From assembly GCF_003014575.1 (NCBI RefSeq), contig NZ_PYGF01000014.1, forward strand, positions 1 to 64,000: 64,000 nucleotides of DNA, given 5' to 3'. The notes under the pieces were generated by a model, which saw only the letters and a list, made by a program, of their open reading frames with translations, did not search any database and had not been told where the DNA came from. Below are positions 28,226 to 38,618 of this stretch, piece after piece (the first letter of the stretch is position 1; every line of letters starts with the position of its first letter). The position numbers and the translations under genes are program-made. This stretch comes from Cecembia rubra. GTDB taxonomy: Bacteria; Bacteroidota; Bacteroidia; Cytophagales; Cyclobacteriaceae.

Positions 28226-29101
28226 TCAACTAATTAATTCTGTTTTATTGTCAAACTTATGAATTGTATCTACTGTATTCTGAATGTTCTGCTTAGATGA
28301 AGCTCCAAACAATATTGACTCTACATTAGGCAAGTTACTTACATATTCCAAAGCTTCTTTCGGTGGAATGGCACCTCCTCCCAACACTTGCATGGCAATA
28401 ATCCTAGCCCTTCCTTGTTTTAGGATTTCTTCATAAAGCTCTTTTCCTCCGGACATCCTGAAATTGACTTTATTTATTGATGTACAAATTATGGGATTCT
28501 TGATACCTCCTTCTTCAAGAATAGGTAAAAGTTTGGGCAAATTCATGGTAATAAATCCAGCCTCAGCATTGTATTTTTTTTCAATGTAATTGGCAAAGGC
28601 TATAAGAAAATCTTTCATACCTAACCCTATCAATAAATCAGTTATTACATTTTGAAGGAAAATAACTGGCGTATCTATACCTTTAAACATTTTCATTTCA
28701 GCATCAATCAAAAGCTCCATCATTGAAATGAAATCTTTGGAAACAACTGCCATTCCTCCTTTGAATAAGGATCCAAAAAAATTACCCGGTACATATTCTT
28801 TTAGGGTTCCAACAATTCCAAGTTCTGTGACAGCATTTGCATATTTATGTGCATAAGGCATACATGGATAAATTTTAAACCCTTCATATTTTTCAGGGTT
28901 ATCTCTTATGATATCGCAAATGTTTGCAATCCTATCGTGTGTAGTACACATAAATGTATTTATCCCAGCAGCCCTTGCATCATCCAATACCTTGATAATG
29001 GCATCATCATCTTTAAATTTAATGGCTTGAGCCCTTGATTTTTCATCTGAAATATGATTAACAGCAAAAAACTGATTATCGCCGAATATTATTCTTTCCA
29101 T
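28226..29101 (-). CDS. Aldo/keto reductase-like TIM-barrel protein
   Basis: A 291-aa soluble protein. Its C-terminus (IIAMQVLGGGAIPPKEALEYV, then VESILFGASSKQNIQNTVD) resembles the end of aldo/keto reductases, and alternating strands and helices suggest a TIM barrel. The N-terminal FGDNQFFAVNHISDEKSRAQ is distinctive. The typical AKR tetrad Asp-Tyr-Lys-His is not obvious, so catalysis as a reductase is uncertain. It follows the Gfo/Idh/MocA gene by only 2 bases, which points to a joint role in sugar modification, perhaps for surface polysaccharide. Confidence 0.6.
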   Translation of the reverse strand: MERIIFGDNQFFAVNHISDEKSRAQAIKFKDDDAIIKVLDDARAAGINTFMCTTHDRIANICDIIRDNPEKYEGFKIYPCMPYAHKYANAVTELGIVGTLKEYVPGNFFGSLFKGGMAVVSKDFISMMELLIDAEMKMFKGIDTPVIFLQNVITDLLIGLGMKDFLIAFANYIEKKYNAEAGFITMNLPKLLPILEEGGIKNPIICTSINKVNFRMSGGKELYEEILKQGRARIIAMQVLGGGAIPPKEALEYVSNLPNVESILFGASSKQNIQNTVDTIHKFDNKTELIS

Positions 29102-29103
29102 GA

Positions 29104-30111
29104 TTATGAAGATTTTTTAATGATTGAAATTGAAACATCAGTTTTCCAGGCACTTTCAAAAGTATTAATGTTATTTGGGACCTTTCCTTGAACTGCTTTC
29201 ACGAAGTAATCGATTTGAGAAGAGTATTCTTCCCCACGAAGATAGAAATCAACTTCATTAGTTAAGTCGGTAACATATTTAACATTCCACCCTCCACTGT
29301 ACCCTTCAGGGAATTCTTTAGTTTTAAAATACACTTTCAACTCGTTGGCGTCAGAAATGATCTTTCCTTTAGAGCCAATAATTGTTAATGAAGTTGACAT
29401 TTTCCTGAAGGTTTCATCACTCCAGTTAACTGAAATCACACCTGTCTCTCCAGATTTTATACCTACCAATGCATAAACCGCATCGTCCACATGTTTAGAA
29501 TAAATAGATTTTAAAATGGCCCCTTTACAGGATTCAATAGGCGATAATATATCATTGATCAGGTCAATAACATGTGAAGCATAATCCATTAGGCACCCAC
29601 CTCCTTCATTAGGGTCAGATCGCCAAGTATCACTTTTTTTCTTGATTACAACTGGCCCATAGGCTTCTCCTGTAAAATGTTGTATTTCGCCTATGTAACC
29701 AGCTTCGACTAATCTTTTGACCTCCTGAAAAGTTCCTACAAACTTGTTATGGTACCCCACTTGATTGACTAATCTTTTTGACTTTGCTATTTCTACCAAT
29801 TCTTTGCTTTCCTGTGGATTTAGACAAAATGGCTTTTCTGAAAAAACATGGATTCCTTTGTTCAAAAGGTCTTTTACCATTTGGTAATGAAATTTGGTGG
29901 GAACAGCTACAAATACAGCATCAGGCTTTGCCTTATCAACCATTTTTTTATAATCAGCAAAACATTCAAAACCACTGTACTTTTCCAAAACATCTGAAAC
30001 GATTTTGGAAGTATCACAAACCCCTACTACCTCCACCTCAGGATGTGCTCCTAAAATTGAAAGGTGAGAAATCCCCATCTTACCTGCTCCGATTAAAGCT
30101 ACTTTTAACAT
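29104..30111 (-). CDS. Gfo/Idh/MocA family oxidoreductase
   Basis: A 335-aa NAD(P)-dependent sugar dehydrogenase-like protein. The N-terminal Rossmann motif is ALIGAGKMGISHLS (residues ~5-18), followed by VFVAVPTKFHY and the conserved EKPFCLN (Lys is catalytic in the family). The C-terminal alpha/beta domain contains GGGCLMDYASHVIDL, with the usual Asp and His. The substrate is probably a nucleotide sugar or inositol-type sugar. It is the first gene of a two-gene unit with the TIM-barrel protein and lies near polysaccharide genes. Confidence 0.88.
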   Translation of the reverse strand: MLKVALIGAGKMGISHLSILGAHPEVEVVGVCDTSKIVSDVLEKYSGFECFADYKKMVDKAKPDAVFVAVPTKFHYQMVKDLLNKGIHVFSEKPFCLNPQESKELVEIAKSKRLVNQVGYHNKFVGTFQEVKRLVEAGYIGEIQHFTGEAYGPVVIKKKSDTWRSDPNEGGGCLMDYASHVIDLINDILSPIESCKGAILKSIYSKHVDDAVYALVGIKSGETGVISVNWSDETFRKMSTSLTIIGSKGKIISDANELKVYFKTKEFPEGYSGGWNVKYVTDLTNEVDFYLRGEEYSSQIDYFVKAVQGKVPNNINTFESAWKTDVSISIIKKSS

Positions 30112-30547
30112 TTAAGTAAATTATATTTAATTAAAGAATACATAAGTCCCACCCTAAAGAATCAATATCTCAAAATGAAATATACTTTTCACCTAAGGAC
30201 ACAGCTATCGCTGATTTGATATTCAAATTACGTTATTTATTATTCAAATAACAAGTTTTTATATTTAAAATAATTCTATTATAAAATTAGCATCTGATAT
30301 CGCATAAAAACAATACATCATTAAAGACAACACGTCTTTTTGATTGATTCCTTGAAATCCTAATTCTCTGGACGACAAGGATATTATAAAAAGCCTAGGC
30401 TATGTTGACCAAAAAATCCAACAAGAACAATATTTACCATTTCATTTGATTGTAAATGACGGCTAAAGATTAACAAAAAATTAGTTGGGTTGATTTAATT
30501 TGAGCAATCCAAATCATATAAAAAATGATTTTCAATTAGTAAACTAT
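30112..30547. other. Intergenic region with a possible glycosyltransferase remnant
   Basis: About 436 AT-rich bases. The plus strand from roughly 30391 to 30459 reads LGYVDQKIQQEQYLPFHLIV then NDG and a stop, similar to the N-terminal strand of family-2 glycosyltransferases. This may be a decayed fragment of such a gene. The Gfo/Idh/MocA promoter should lie near 30112-30180. No intact gene is present. Confidence 0.35.
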
Positions 30548-30949
30548 TTAAACCCTCTCTTGACACAATTCTACCAATACCCCATTGGTACTCTTTGGAT
30601 GAAGGAATACTACCAATTTATTATCAGCTCCGATTTTGGGAACCTCATTTAAAATTTCAAAACCAGCATCTTTTAACCTTCTAACTTCAGATTCAATATC
30701 TTCGACATCAAATGCGATATGATGGATTCCCTCTGACTTCTTAGATAGGAATTTACCAATAGGACTATCTTCCTTTGTAGCTTCAAGTAATTCTATTTTA
30801 GTTTCTCCTATTTGAAAAAAGGAAGTTTTTACTCCTTCCCCTTCAACCGTTTCCTCTTTGTAATGGGCTTTCCCCAATAATTTTCTAAAAAGTTCATTTG
30901 ATTTTTGCAGATCACTAACAGCTACACCAAGGTGCTCAATTTTTCTCAT
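30548..30949 (-). CDS. mce: Methylmalonyl-CoA epimerase
   Basis: A 133-aa vicinal-oxygen-chelate protein that interconverts (R)- and (S)-methylmalonyl-CoA in the propionate/succinate pathway. Family signatures are KIEHLGVAVSDL (metal-binding His), KIELLEAT, GIHHIAFDVEDI (His) and VLVELCQE (Glu). Length is typical. It is transcribed divergently from the Fe-S carrier gene across an 85-base gap. The mutase genes mutA/mutB are not in the window. Confidence 0.93.
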   Translation of the reverse strand: MRKIEHLGVAVSDLQKSNELFRKLLGKAHYKEETVEGEGVKTSFFQIGETKIELLEATKEDSPIGKFLSKKSEGIHHIAFDVEDIESEVRRLKDAGFEILNEVPKIGADNKLVVFLHPKSTNGVLVELCQERV

Positions 30950-31034
30950 AATTTTTGATTTTTTATATTTGTATTTGAATTATTTCAAAAGTAAGCATGT
31001 TTCTCAAATGCGGCTAAAGAATTGAAGAAATCAT

Positions 31035-31361
31035 ATGATATTAATTACCGAAAAGGCAAAGCAAAGAATTCTCGACCTTAAGCAGGAGGAAGGAAGACAG
31101 GAAAATGAAAACATTAGGGTCTCAGTAAAAGGAGGCGGTTGTTCAGGATTGATGTATGACCTTGATTTTGATGCCAACATTACCGAAACTGATCATGTTT
31201 TCGAAGACAAGGGCATTAAAATCCTAGTGGACAGAAAAAGCTTGCTTTATTTAGCCGGTACAACACTTGAATTTACCGACGGCTTAAATGGGAAAGGTTT
31301 TCAGTTTGTAAACCCCAATGCCTCCAGGACTTGTGGTTGTGGAGAAAGTTTTTCAGTTTAA
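31035..31361 (+). CDS. HesB/IscA-family iron-sulfur carrier
   Basis: A 108-aa A-type carrier for Fe-S cluster assembly and delivery. The three conserved cysteines are present: one in VKGGGCSGLMYDLDF (~36) and two in the C-terminal TCGCGESFSV. The assignment among iscA, sufA and erpA cannot be made from sequence alone. It lies 100 bases before gcvT, with a hairpin between. Confidence 0.92.
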   Translation: MILITEKAKQRILDLKQEEGRQENENIRVSVKGGGCSGLMYDLDFDANITETDHVFEDKGIKILVDRKSLLYLAGTTLEFTDGLNGKGFQFVNPNASRTCGCGESFSV

Positions 31362-31389
31362 AGAACATCGTATTTCCATTTAATCATAG

Positions 31390-31417
31390 ACCGGTTAGAA
31401 GACCGGTTTTATTTTTT
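31390..31417 (+). terminator. Likely terminator after the Fe-S carrier gene
   Basis: ACCGGT at 31390-31395 pairs with ACCGGT at 31402-31407 around a 6-nt loop and is followed by TTTTATTTTTT. The stem is short but GC-rich. It lies about 30 bases after the stop codon and before gcvT. Confidence 0.6.
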
Positions 31418-31460
31418 AAAAACATTTTAATTAGTATTGCAAAGAAAATAAACCCTTGCG

Positions 31461-32555
31461 ATGATAGAACAGATTAAAAAAATTCAGTTGAATGATAAAC
31501 ATGTAGCGCTAGGAGCAAAAATGGCTCCTTTTGCTGGTTTTAATATGCCCGTAAGATATTCTTCTGATATAGAAGAGCATCAGACCGTTAGAGAAGGAGT
31601 AGGAGTTTTTGATGTTTCCCATATGGGTGAATTTATGGTAACCGGACCAAAAGCGCTGGAACTAATTCAAAAAGTAACTTCTAATGATGCCTCCAATCTG
31701 GTAGTGGGTCAGGCGCAATACTCTTGCTTCCCAAATGAGACTGGAGGTATTGTAGATGATCTCATCGTTTACAGAATGGGTGATGAAGAATATATGTTAG
31801 TAGTTAATGCTTCCAATATTGAAAAGGATTGGAACTGGATCAATAAACACAACGACATTGGTGCCAAATTGGAAAATATTTCAGATTCTATTTCCTTATT
31901 TGCTGTACAAGGTCCTTTAGCAGCAAAAGCCATTCAATCCTTAACTCCCACTAATTTATCAGAAATTAAATTTTATCATTTTTCAATTGGGAAATTTGCC
32001 GGGGTTGAAAATGTCATTATATCAGGCACGGGATACACTGGCGCAGGAGGTTTTGAAATATATGTAAGAAATGAGGATGCTGAAAAAGTTTGGGATGCAA
32101 TTTTCGAAGCAGGTAAACAGTTCAATATCAAACCAATAGGTTTGGGTGCAAGAGATACCTTAAGGCTGGAAATGGGATATTGTCTTTATGGAAATGACAT
32201 TAATGAAGAAACCTCCCCACTTGAAGCAGGTTTGGGATGGATTACCAAATTCAATAAAGACTTTATTAATAGTAAATTCCTGAAAAGACAAAAGGAAGAA
32301 GGCATAAACAAAAAATTGGTTGGTTTCCTTTTGGAAGAAAAAGGAATTCCAAGAGCCCATTACCCAATAGTAAATCAAAATGGGCAAATTATTGGAGAGG
32401 TTACTTCCGGCACCATGTCTCCCTCAATGGGAATTGGAATCGGTCTGGGATATGTAAACCTTGATTACAGTAAACCAGGCACTGAAATATTTATTACTGT
32501 GAGGAATAAAAACCTGAAAGGAAGAGTAGAGAAATTACCACTATTTAAAAAGTAA
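31461..32555 (+). CDS. gcvT: Glycine cleavage system T protein (aminomethyltransferase)
   Basis: A 364-aa GcvT that transfers the aminomethyl carbon from H-protein to tetrahydrofolate, releasing ammonia. Family signatures are [29 protein letters not shown], the folate-binding region [16 protein letters not shown], and [19 protein letters not shown] with [20 protein letters not shown] near the C-terminus. Length is normal. The gcvH and gcvP genes are not adjacent. The upstream gap to the terminator of the Fe-S carrier gene suggests its own promoter. Confidence 0.96.
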   Translation: MIEQIKKIQLNDKHVALGAKMAPFAGFNMPVRYSSDIEEHQTVREGVGVFDVSHMGEFMVTGPKALELIQKVTSNDASNLVVGQAQYSCFPNETGGIVDDLIVYRMGDEEYMLVVNASNIEKDWNWINKHNDIGAKLENISDSISLFAVQGPLAAKAIQSLTPTNLSEIKFYHFSIGKFAGVENVIISGTGYTGAGGFEIYVRNEDAEKVWDAIFEAGKQFNIKPIGLGARDTLRLEMGYCLYGNDINEETSPLEAGLGWITKFNKDFINSKFLKRQKEEGINKKLVGFLLEEKGIPRAHYPIVNQNGQIIGEVTSGTMSPSMGIGIGLGYVNLDYSKPGTEIFITVRNKNLKGRVEKLPLFKK

Positions 32556-32630
32556 TGAATTAATTTTTAATAAGATAAATAAACGCCCAGAAAAATTGGC
32601 ATTATAAAATTTATTAGAAATCCCTTCATG

Positions 32631-32665
32631 AAAAAGGCTGTCAATAAATCTTTGACAGCCTTTTT
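32631..32665. terminator. Bidirectional terminator between gcvT and sugar transferase gene
   Basis: A 14-bp perfect stem (AAAAAGGCTGTCAA/TTGACAGCCTTTTT) around a 7-nt loop, with the A-tract on the left and T-tract on the right. It lies between the convergent gcvT (plus) and sugar transferase (minus) genes and can terminate both. Confidence 0.92.
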
Positions 32666-32682
32666 CCTTTATCGAATCTAAA

Positions 32683-33372
32683 TTAATAAGCGTTCTCAGA
32701 CTTGAAAATTATATCTCTTAAAGTAAAAAATATAATCATTACATCAAACCCTACACTCCATTTTTCTATGTAGAATAAATCCAGTTTCAACCTAGATTTC
32801 ATATCATAATCAACTTTTATTTCACCTCTAAATCCTTTGGCTTGAGCCAACCCAGTAATTCCTGGCTTTACCAAATGTCTAAAATTATAATTTCTATATC
32901 GCCTCTCAAAATCCTGATTCATTTCAACTGCATGAGGCCTAGGACCAACTATTGACATGTCACCAATTAAAACATTAACTAACTGAGGCAGTTCATCAAT
33001 ACTTGTCCTCCTAAGAAATGCTCCAATTTTAGTAATTCTTGGATCCCCTTTTCTTGCTTGCTCAAAGTTAGCTGTGGGATCAAAGGTCATCGTCCTGAAT
33101 TTTAGACATAAAAATTTGTTATTGTATTGCCCATCTCTTAATTGTCTGTAAAAAACAGGGCCTTTAGAATCAATCTTGATCAAGAGTCCAATCAATGGAA
33201 AAAGCCATATTCCAACAAACAATAGGAAAATGCTTGAGAGGATAATATCCATGACTCTTTTAAGTAATACTTCAGGGCTGTTTAAAAGGTTATCTGAATA
33301 CTTTTTGAAAACAATTCCAGAACCAACTTCTTTTTCTATTACGTTGGAAGGATTTGATAAAAGGGTTTCCAT
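32683..33372 (-). CDS. Polyprenyl-phosphate sugar-1-phosphate transferase (WcaJ/PglC type)
   Basis: A 229-aa monotopic phosphoglycosyl transferase that places the first sugar-phosphate on a lipid carrier for capsule, exopolysaccharide or O-antigen synthesis. It has a re-entrant membrane helix (ILSSIFLLFVGIWLFPLIGL, ~42-61), then the catalytic core KIDSKGPVFYRQ, CLKFRTM, a region with Asp-Glu in RRTSIDELPQL, and DMSIVGPRPH. It is the short form without the multi-pass N-terminal domain. No other intact polysaccharide genes are adjacent. Confidence 0.9.
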   Translation of the reverse strand: METLLSNPSNVIEKEVGSGIVFKKYSDNLLNSPEVLLKRVMDIILSSIFLLFVGIWLFPLIGLLIKIDSKGPVFYRQLRDGQYNNKFLCLKFRTMTFDPTANFEQARKGDPRITKIGAFLRRTSIDELPQLVNVLIGDMSIVGPRPHAVEMNQDFERRYRNYNFRHLVKPGITGLAQAKGFRGEIKVDYDMKSRLKLDLFYIEKWSVGFDVMIIFFTLRDIIFKSENAY

Positions 33373-33932
33373 AACAATGGCAGTTTAAAATTTAATAAAA
33401 TATTGACAAGTAATAACCATATAGATTTACTTTCAATTTCTGATGGTCAAAAATAGAATTAATTAATTTTTATTCAAACATATACAGCATTTTTTTTTAT
33501 TTGAAATACAATATTATGTTTAAAAATAGATAAAAAGTCAGCTTTAAACTAAAAGATAAATTTTCATTATCTTTAATTCAAATGAAAATAAAAAAAAATG
33601 TGACATTGGCATATTTTTTGTTTTTTAATTTATTAAGTTTATAACCAATTGGATTTCACTACAATGCTTAATATAAAGCCCTATGTCAATTTATAAATCA
33701 TTCATTAAAGTTGTAAAACCATGCTTAAATGGTAAAAATTTTATTGTTTTTTTAATTCTTTTACTTTTTTCTAAAAATCTTCCATCCCATTTTAAAATAA
33801 TACCTGTAAATGTTAAATTAAAAATGATAGGGATATAAAAAGTCTCCAATTTTATTGGTGAAAAAAAAATTGAATAAGAATTATGAATTTTTAATTAGGG
33901 ATTATAAAGGTTCTTTAATCAATGTCCTGATA
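33373..33932. other. AT-rich intergenic region
   Basis: About 560 very AT-rich bases between two divergent genes (sugar transferase minus, beta-helix protein plus), so both promoters lie here. An open frame runs upstream of 33933 from a TTG at 33855 but has no signal peptide at that start. No repeat or RNA gene is recognised. Confidence 0.5.
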
Positions 33933-36900
33933 ATGAAATCAAAAAGAAAAAAGATATATTTATTGACTTTAGCAATATCAAGTCTACTTTTTGGCATTGT
34001 AGATGCAGCGACATATCATTTTTCTACTACTGATGGAGATGACAACAGATCCAGTGCCCAAGCCCAAAGCCCAAATACCCCTTGGAAAAGTATTGAAAAG
34101 TTGAATTCAGTTTTCCCAATGCTTCAACCTGGAGATCAGGTACTTTTCAAAAGCGGTGATGTTTTTTATGGTGAAATTAGGATAACAAGATCAGGAACAA
34201 GCGGTGCTCCTATTGTTTTTGGCAGTTATGGAAGTGGAAACAAACCCTTAATTACAGGGCTCGTGCGCCCCACAGACTGGGTGAGCGTAGGATCCAATTT
34301 ATTTGAAACGAGATTACTGATAGCCCAGAGCAGCTTAAATGTTGTAATAATTGATGGCATTATCAGAGCGATGGGAAGATTTCCAAATCCTGATGCAAAC
34401 AACAAAGGTTACTTAACAATTAATTCCGTTAATCAGGGAACTGTTTCAAGTAGTGAATTGAATTCCCCAACAAACTTGAATGGTGGAGAAGTTGTCATAC
34501 GCAAAAACAATTGGATTATCGATAGACATCCGATTACAAATCATTCAGGAAACTCTATTACTTACAATACTACAGGAAGCAATTACAATCCTGCTGTTGG
34601 ATTTGGATTTTTTATTCAAAACCACCCCGGAACACTTGACCAACACGGTGAATGGTTTTATAACGTCGGAGAAAATAGGCTTAGGATTTTTTATGATAAA
34701 GGCTCTCCTAACAATAAAGTCGAAATTTCTCAAGTAACCGATTTAATTTCTTTACAAAGCAACATTAGCAATATCACCTTTCGAAATTTGAATCTTTCTG
34801 GGGCCAACAGGAATATAATTTCTATCCAAAATTCCGCTAACATCGTATTTGAAAACTGTGTTTTAGAAAATATAGGGGACTTAGCCATCAGGAGTGTAGG
34901 CTCAAACAATTTGACCATTGATAGAACAGTAATTCAAAACGTCCACAATGGAGGTGTTTTTCAGCAATGGAATGATACAAAGTTAAAAATTTCCAATAGC
35001 TCCTTTATTAACATATTCAATTTCCCTGGGATGGGAAAAAATGGTGATCTTCATGGGATGGGGGTTTACATGAGTGAAACCGCAAGTGATGGACTGATAG
35101 AAAATAGCAATTTTACAAACTGTGGCTACATCCCAATTAATTTCAGCGGGAATAACACTATTGTTAGAAATAATTATATTGATACTTTCAATAACGTCAA
35201 AGATGATGGAGCTGGAATTTATACCTACACAGGCAGAATAAATACGAATTACACAAACAGGAAGGTAATAAATAATATTATCATCAATGGCATAGGTGCA
35301 AGAGAAGGAACAAGGCCTTATGGACCAAATGATCCACCTTATGTCGAGGGTATTTATATGGATGACAACGCCTCAGGTGTGGAAATTTCGGGAAACACGA
35401 TTGCAAATATTGCCAGCTCAGGGATTTTTATTCACAATGCTAGAAATATAACCATTACAAAAAACAATATTTATAATACTGCTTATTCACTTAAATTCTC
35501 TCATGATAATCTGGGAGATCCCATTCGAAACATCTCGGTAACCGGCAACTCATTTTTGCAAAAAAGTGAAACCCAACTTCACCTGTATGCTGTATCAAGA
35601 CTTAATGACATTAATCAAATTGGGACATTTGATAACAATGTATATAGCAAACCAATAAATGAAAAAAACAATTTTTTAATTTCTATACCCCAAGGCAGAA
35701 GATCTCTTGATCTTACTGATTGGCAAAACGATTTTGGTTTTGACAAAAACTCAAAAAGAAGCCCCATTTCCCTTCCTGAACCAAAAATAATAGATGTAAA
35801 AGGAGAAAATAAAATTAACAATGGAAACTTCAGTACCAATCAAAACAATTCAAGCTGTTGGTCAAGTGCAGGTGGATGTATTGCCTCAATTATCGATAAT
35901 TCTTCGCTTGATGGAAGGGCACTGAGAGTTGATAAACCCAATCCAAGTATATTGATGATTAATGTTGGATCTATTGAAAAAGGAAAATCATATAGGTTTA
36001 AATTTTCGATAATTGGAAATAATGGTTCATCATTAATTGCTTTTATAAGAGAAAATCAAACTCCCTGGTCCCGAATCTCGAACGAGAGGTCAATATCCAT
36101 AACCAATCAAAGGCAGGAAATTGAATTTGTATTCACTGCTACCGAGACAAGGAATAACGCTGTGTTGATTCTGGAATCTAGAGCAAATGGAACATCTTAT
36201 CAATTAGACAACTTGGTCTTGGAAGAGGTAACAATTGAGGCAATAAAAATTGACGATTTTCTATTTTTTGATTACAACAGGAACAGTTCTCCAAAATCCA
36301 TCAATCTTCCAGGAAATTATGTTGATTTAAATGGTACCGAAGTAGGGAGTAGTGTTTCAATCCCTTCATTTTACTCTGTTTTGCTATTAAAAAAAAACGG
36401 TGAAGTCCCTCAAGAAACTTTAAGCCCTTCGGTAAAAATTACAAATCCCTGTCCTAATGCTACTTTTTCTACTACAGGTAACATTACTGTTAATATTGAA
36501 GCTTCAAGTCCCAATGGAAAAATTGAAAAGGTTGAACTATTTAGAAACTCTGTTTTAGCATTGAGTTCATCCGGAAGTCCATCTATTTACAGTTTTACAA
36601 TTGGAAATCTACAAGAAGGTCCACTTGAATTAATGGCCAGGGCTACTGATGAAAAAGGAATAGTTGGTGAATCGTCAATTGTCAGAGTAAATATTGTTAA
36701 GCCAAATATTCTCCCCAATGTTCAAATAATAAACCCCACAAATGGGGATAGCTTTGAGAAAGGAAAAATGATACTTATTGAAGCGGTAGCTTCAGATGAA
36801 GATGGTGAAGTTACCAAAGTAGATTTTTTTTGGGGCAACAACCTTATAGGAACAGCAGATCAGGCACCATTTGTTACCTCCTTTACTCCTCAGAATGTAG

Positions 36901-38099
36901 GGAATTTTTTCCTTACAGCAGTAGCTTATGATAACAAAGGAGATTCCAATAAATCGAGCGCAATTTCAATAACAATTAATGATGAAATTACACTTCCAAA
37001 AATTTTCTTTGTTACCCCGGAAAATGACCAGGAATTTGCAGAAGGATCAAACATTCTAATTTCAGTCGCATTTGATGGTAGTGATGAATCAATCGATAGA
37101 ATTGAGTATTATAATGGAAGCCAATTAATCGGAAGCTCCAATTCAAAACCTTTTTCATTTGATTGGAAGAATGTTGCCCCAGGCGTTTACAGCTTAAAAG
37201 CAAGAGCCATAGGTAAAGACCCTAATAAAACAAATGAATCCGAAACTATCCAAATCAGGGTTATTGCTGAAGGACAGAATACTTTCAGAATAGTTTCTCC
37301 TGAAAGAAACTCAGTATTACCAGCTGGGTTTGACTTACCAATAAAAGTCCATATACCTATAAGTTCAAAAATTATAAGGACTATTGAATATTACAGGGGC
37401 AATACATTAATCGGCCGTGTAAATACTGCACCTTATATTTTCATCTGGAAAAATATCCCTCAAGGAGAATTCAATTTAGTAGCACGTATTGTTTATGAGG
37501 ATAATTCTACTCTTCTAAGTAATATCTTAGGAGTAAACATTGTAAATAACAGAATCCCCTCTGTTAGAGTAAATTATGATATCCTAGAATCCGAATCAGA
37601 AAATAAAAACCCTGATATTTCCTTTACAGTTAATTATGAGAACGTAGCTACAATTGTAGAAAAGGTTGAGTTTTTTGCAAATGGGAAATCAATTGGTTTA
37701 TCTAAATCAGAACCTTTTGATTTTCTTTGGGAAAGTGTCGAACCAGGTACTTATAATATAAAAGTTGTAATCACTGATAAATTTGGCATAGAATATATTT
37801 CAGGGGTTGAATCAATTTTAATTAAAAACGTACTTGATGAAAAAGAAGCATTTTCATTAAGAATTGGCCCGAACCCTACAAATAATCAGTTGATTATATT
37901 CTTCCTTAATTCCAAATCAGATAATTTTTATGAAATAAAGATTATTTCGATGAATGGCCTAATCATGAAGGAATTAAAGGAAAACAGTATTGATTCAGCA
38001 ATTGCATTGGATGTTTCTTTTTTAATAAGAGGAACTTACATTGTTCAAGTAACCGATGGTTATAAAATTTTGGTATCTGAAAAATTTATTAAGAACTAA
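33933..38099 (+). CDS. Secreted right-handed beta-helix protein with Ig-like repeats and type IX sorting domain
   Basis: A 1388-aa secreted protein starting at MKSKRKKIYLLTLA; the open frame extends upstream to a TTG at 33855 but the signal peptide begins here. After the signal peptide (~1-27) comes a parallel beta-helix (~40-560) with polysaccharide-lyase/Hyaluronidase-like repeats (ITFRNLNLSG, IVFENCVLEN, VEISGNTIANI). A carbohydrate-binding-like module follows (~640-760). Five Ig-like domains come next, each with the pattern VEFF.G..LIG....PF.F.W..V..G.Y.L.A. The C-terminal ~80 residues (RIGPNPTNNQLIIFF to VSEKFIKN) form a type A T9SS sorting domain. It is probably a polysaccharide-degrading or adhesive surface protein; catalytic residues were not identified. 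Confidence 0.85.
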   Translation: MKSKRKKIYLLTLAISSLLFGIVDAATYHFSTTDGDDNRSSAQAQSPNTPWKSIEKLNSVFPMLQPGDQVLFKSGDVFYGEIRITRSGTSGAPIVFGSYGSGNKPLITGLVRPTDWVSVGSNLFETRLLIAQSSLNVVIIDGIIRAMGRFPNPDANNKGYLTINSVNQGTVSSSELNSPTNLNGGEVVIRKNNWIIDRHPITNHSGNSITYNTTGSNYNPAVGFGFFIQNHPGTLDQHGEWFYNVGENRLRIFYDKGSPNNKVEISQVTDLISLQSNISNITFRNLNLSGANRNIISIQNSANIVFENCVLENIGDLAIRSVGSNNLTIDRTVIQNVHNGGVFQQWNDTKLKISNSSFINIFNFPGMGKNGDLHGMGVYMSETASDGLIENSNFTNCGYIPINFSGNNTIVRNNYIDTFNNVKDDGAGIYTYTGRINTNYTNRKVINNIIINGIGAREGTRPYGPNDPPYVEGIYMDDNASGVEISGNTIANIASSGIFIHNARNITITKNNIYNTAYSLKFSHDNLGDPIRNISVTGNSFLQKSETQLHLYAVSRLNDINQIGTFDNNVYSKPINEKNNFLISIPQGRRSLDLTDWQNDFGFDKNSKRSPISLPEPKIIDVKGENKINNGNFSTNQNNSSCWSSAGGCIASIIDNSSLDGRALRVDKPNPSILMINVGSIEKGKSYRFKFSIIGNNGSSLIAFIRENQTPWSRISNERSISITNQRQEIEFVFTATETRNNAVLILESRANGTSYQLDNLVLEEVTIEAIKIDDFLFFDYNRNSSPKSINLPGNYVDLNGTEVGSSVSIPSFYSVLLLKKNGEVPQETLSPSVKITNPCPNATFSTTGNITVNIEASSPNGKIEKVELFRNSVLALSSSGSPSIYSFTIGNLQEGPLELMARATDEKGIVGESSIVRVNIVKPNILPNVQIINPTNGDSFEKGKMILIEAVASDEDGEVTKVDFFWGNNLIGTADQAPFVTSFTPQNVGNFFLTAVAYDNKGDSNKSSAISITINDEITLPKIFFVTPENDQEFAEGSNILISVAFDGSDESIDRIEYYNGSQLIGSSNSKPFSFDWKNVAPGVYSLKARAIGKDPNKTNESETIQIRVIAEGQNTFRIVSPERNSVLPAGFDLPIKVHIPISSKIIRTIEYYRGNTLIGRVNTAPYIFIWKNIPQGEFNLVARIVYEDNSTLLSNILGVNIVNNRIPSVRVNYDILESESENKNPDISFTVNYENVATIVEKVEFFANGKSIGLSKSEPFDFLWESVEPGTYNIKVVITDKFGIEYISGVESILIKNVLDEKEAFSLRIGPNPTNNQLIIFFLNSKSDNFYEIKIISMNGLIMKELKENSIDSAIALDVSFLIRGTYIVQVTDGYKILVSEKFIKN

Positions 38100-38107
38100 A
38101 TTGGTAC

Positions 38108-38122
38108 TGCCTGCGGCAGGCA
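38108..38122. repeat. GC-rich palindrome TGCCTGCGGCAGGCA
   Basis: Perfect 7-bp inverted repeat around one base, nine bases after the stop codon of the beta-helix gene. It is strikingly GC-rich in AT-rich surroundings. Similar short GC palindromes occur at about 39970-39982 and 40067-40080. It may be a REP-like element or a remnant of a short dispersed repeat. Confidence 0.5.
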
Positions 38123-38618
38123 GGCGTGGATGCTCTAGTCCCAAATCAGCCTTTTCTCATTCTTCATTCTCCACCAACTCTCCATTATTAATAGAGTTGC
38201 TTCATTTCGTTCAGCATGACGGCTAGATATAAGCGCACACCGCTGATCGGGATTTGCAATCCATCTTAACCGCCAAGATCCCAAATAACATTGAAACCTA
38301 GTTAATTCATGGAATTTGTGTAATTCCTACCTAATACAGGCAGACTTGGATCTCTTTTTCATATTTTTGGATTCATCAAAAACAAATCTTCAAAAAACAA
38401 CAACCTTTAGAAAAAAAGGATACCCCCAATAAAAAATAGCAGTCAGTAACTGCTATCAAAAACTCCTCTAAGAAACTAGATTTTTTTAACCATCAGAAAT
38501 GAGTCCAAACTTTTAATCCCCATAGCTAAATCTCATCTCAACCCTACGTAGTCCCGATAGCTCGGAATAAACAGAGTTTAATTCCTAAATCACGCAAAAC
38601 TACACTTCGGTTTAGCCT
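38123..38618. other. Intergenic region
   Basis: About 500 bases between convergent genes. It contains the 'cattcttcattctcc' low-complexity pattern also seen at 240-330 and, inverted, near 61800-61850, which marks it as typical spacer of this genome. No gene is supportable. Confidence 0.5.
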
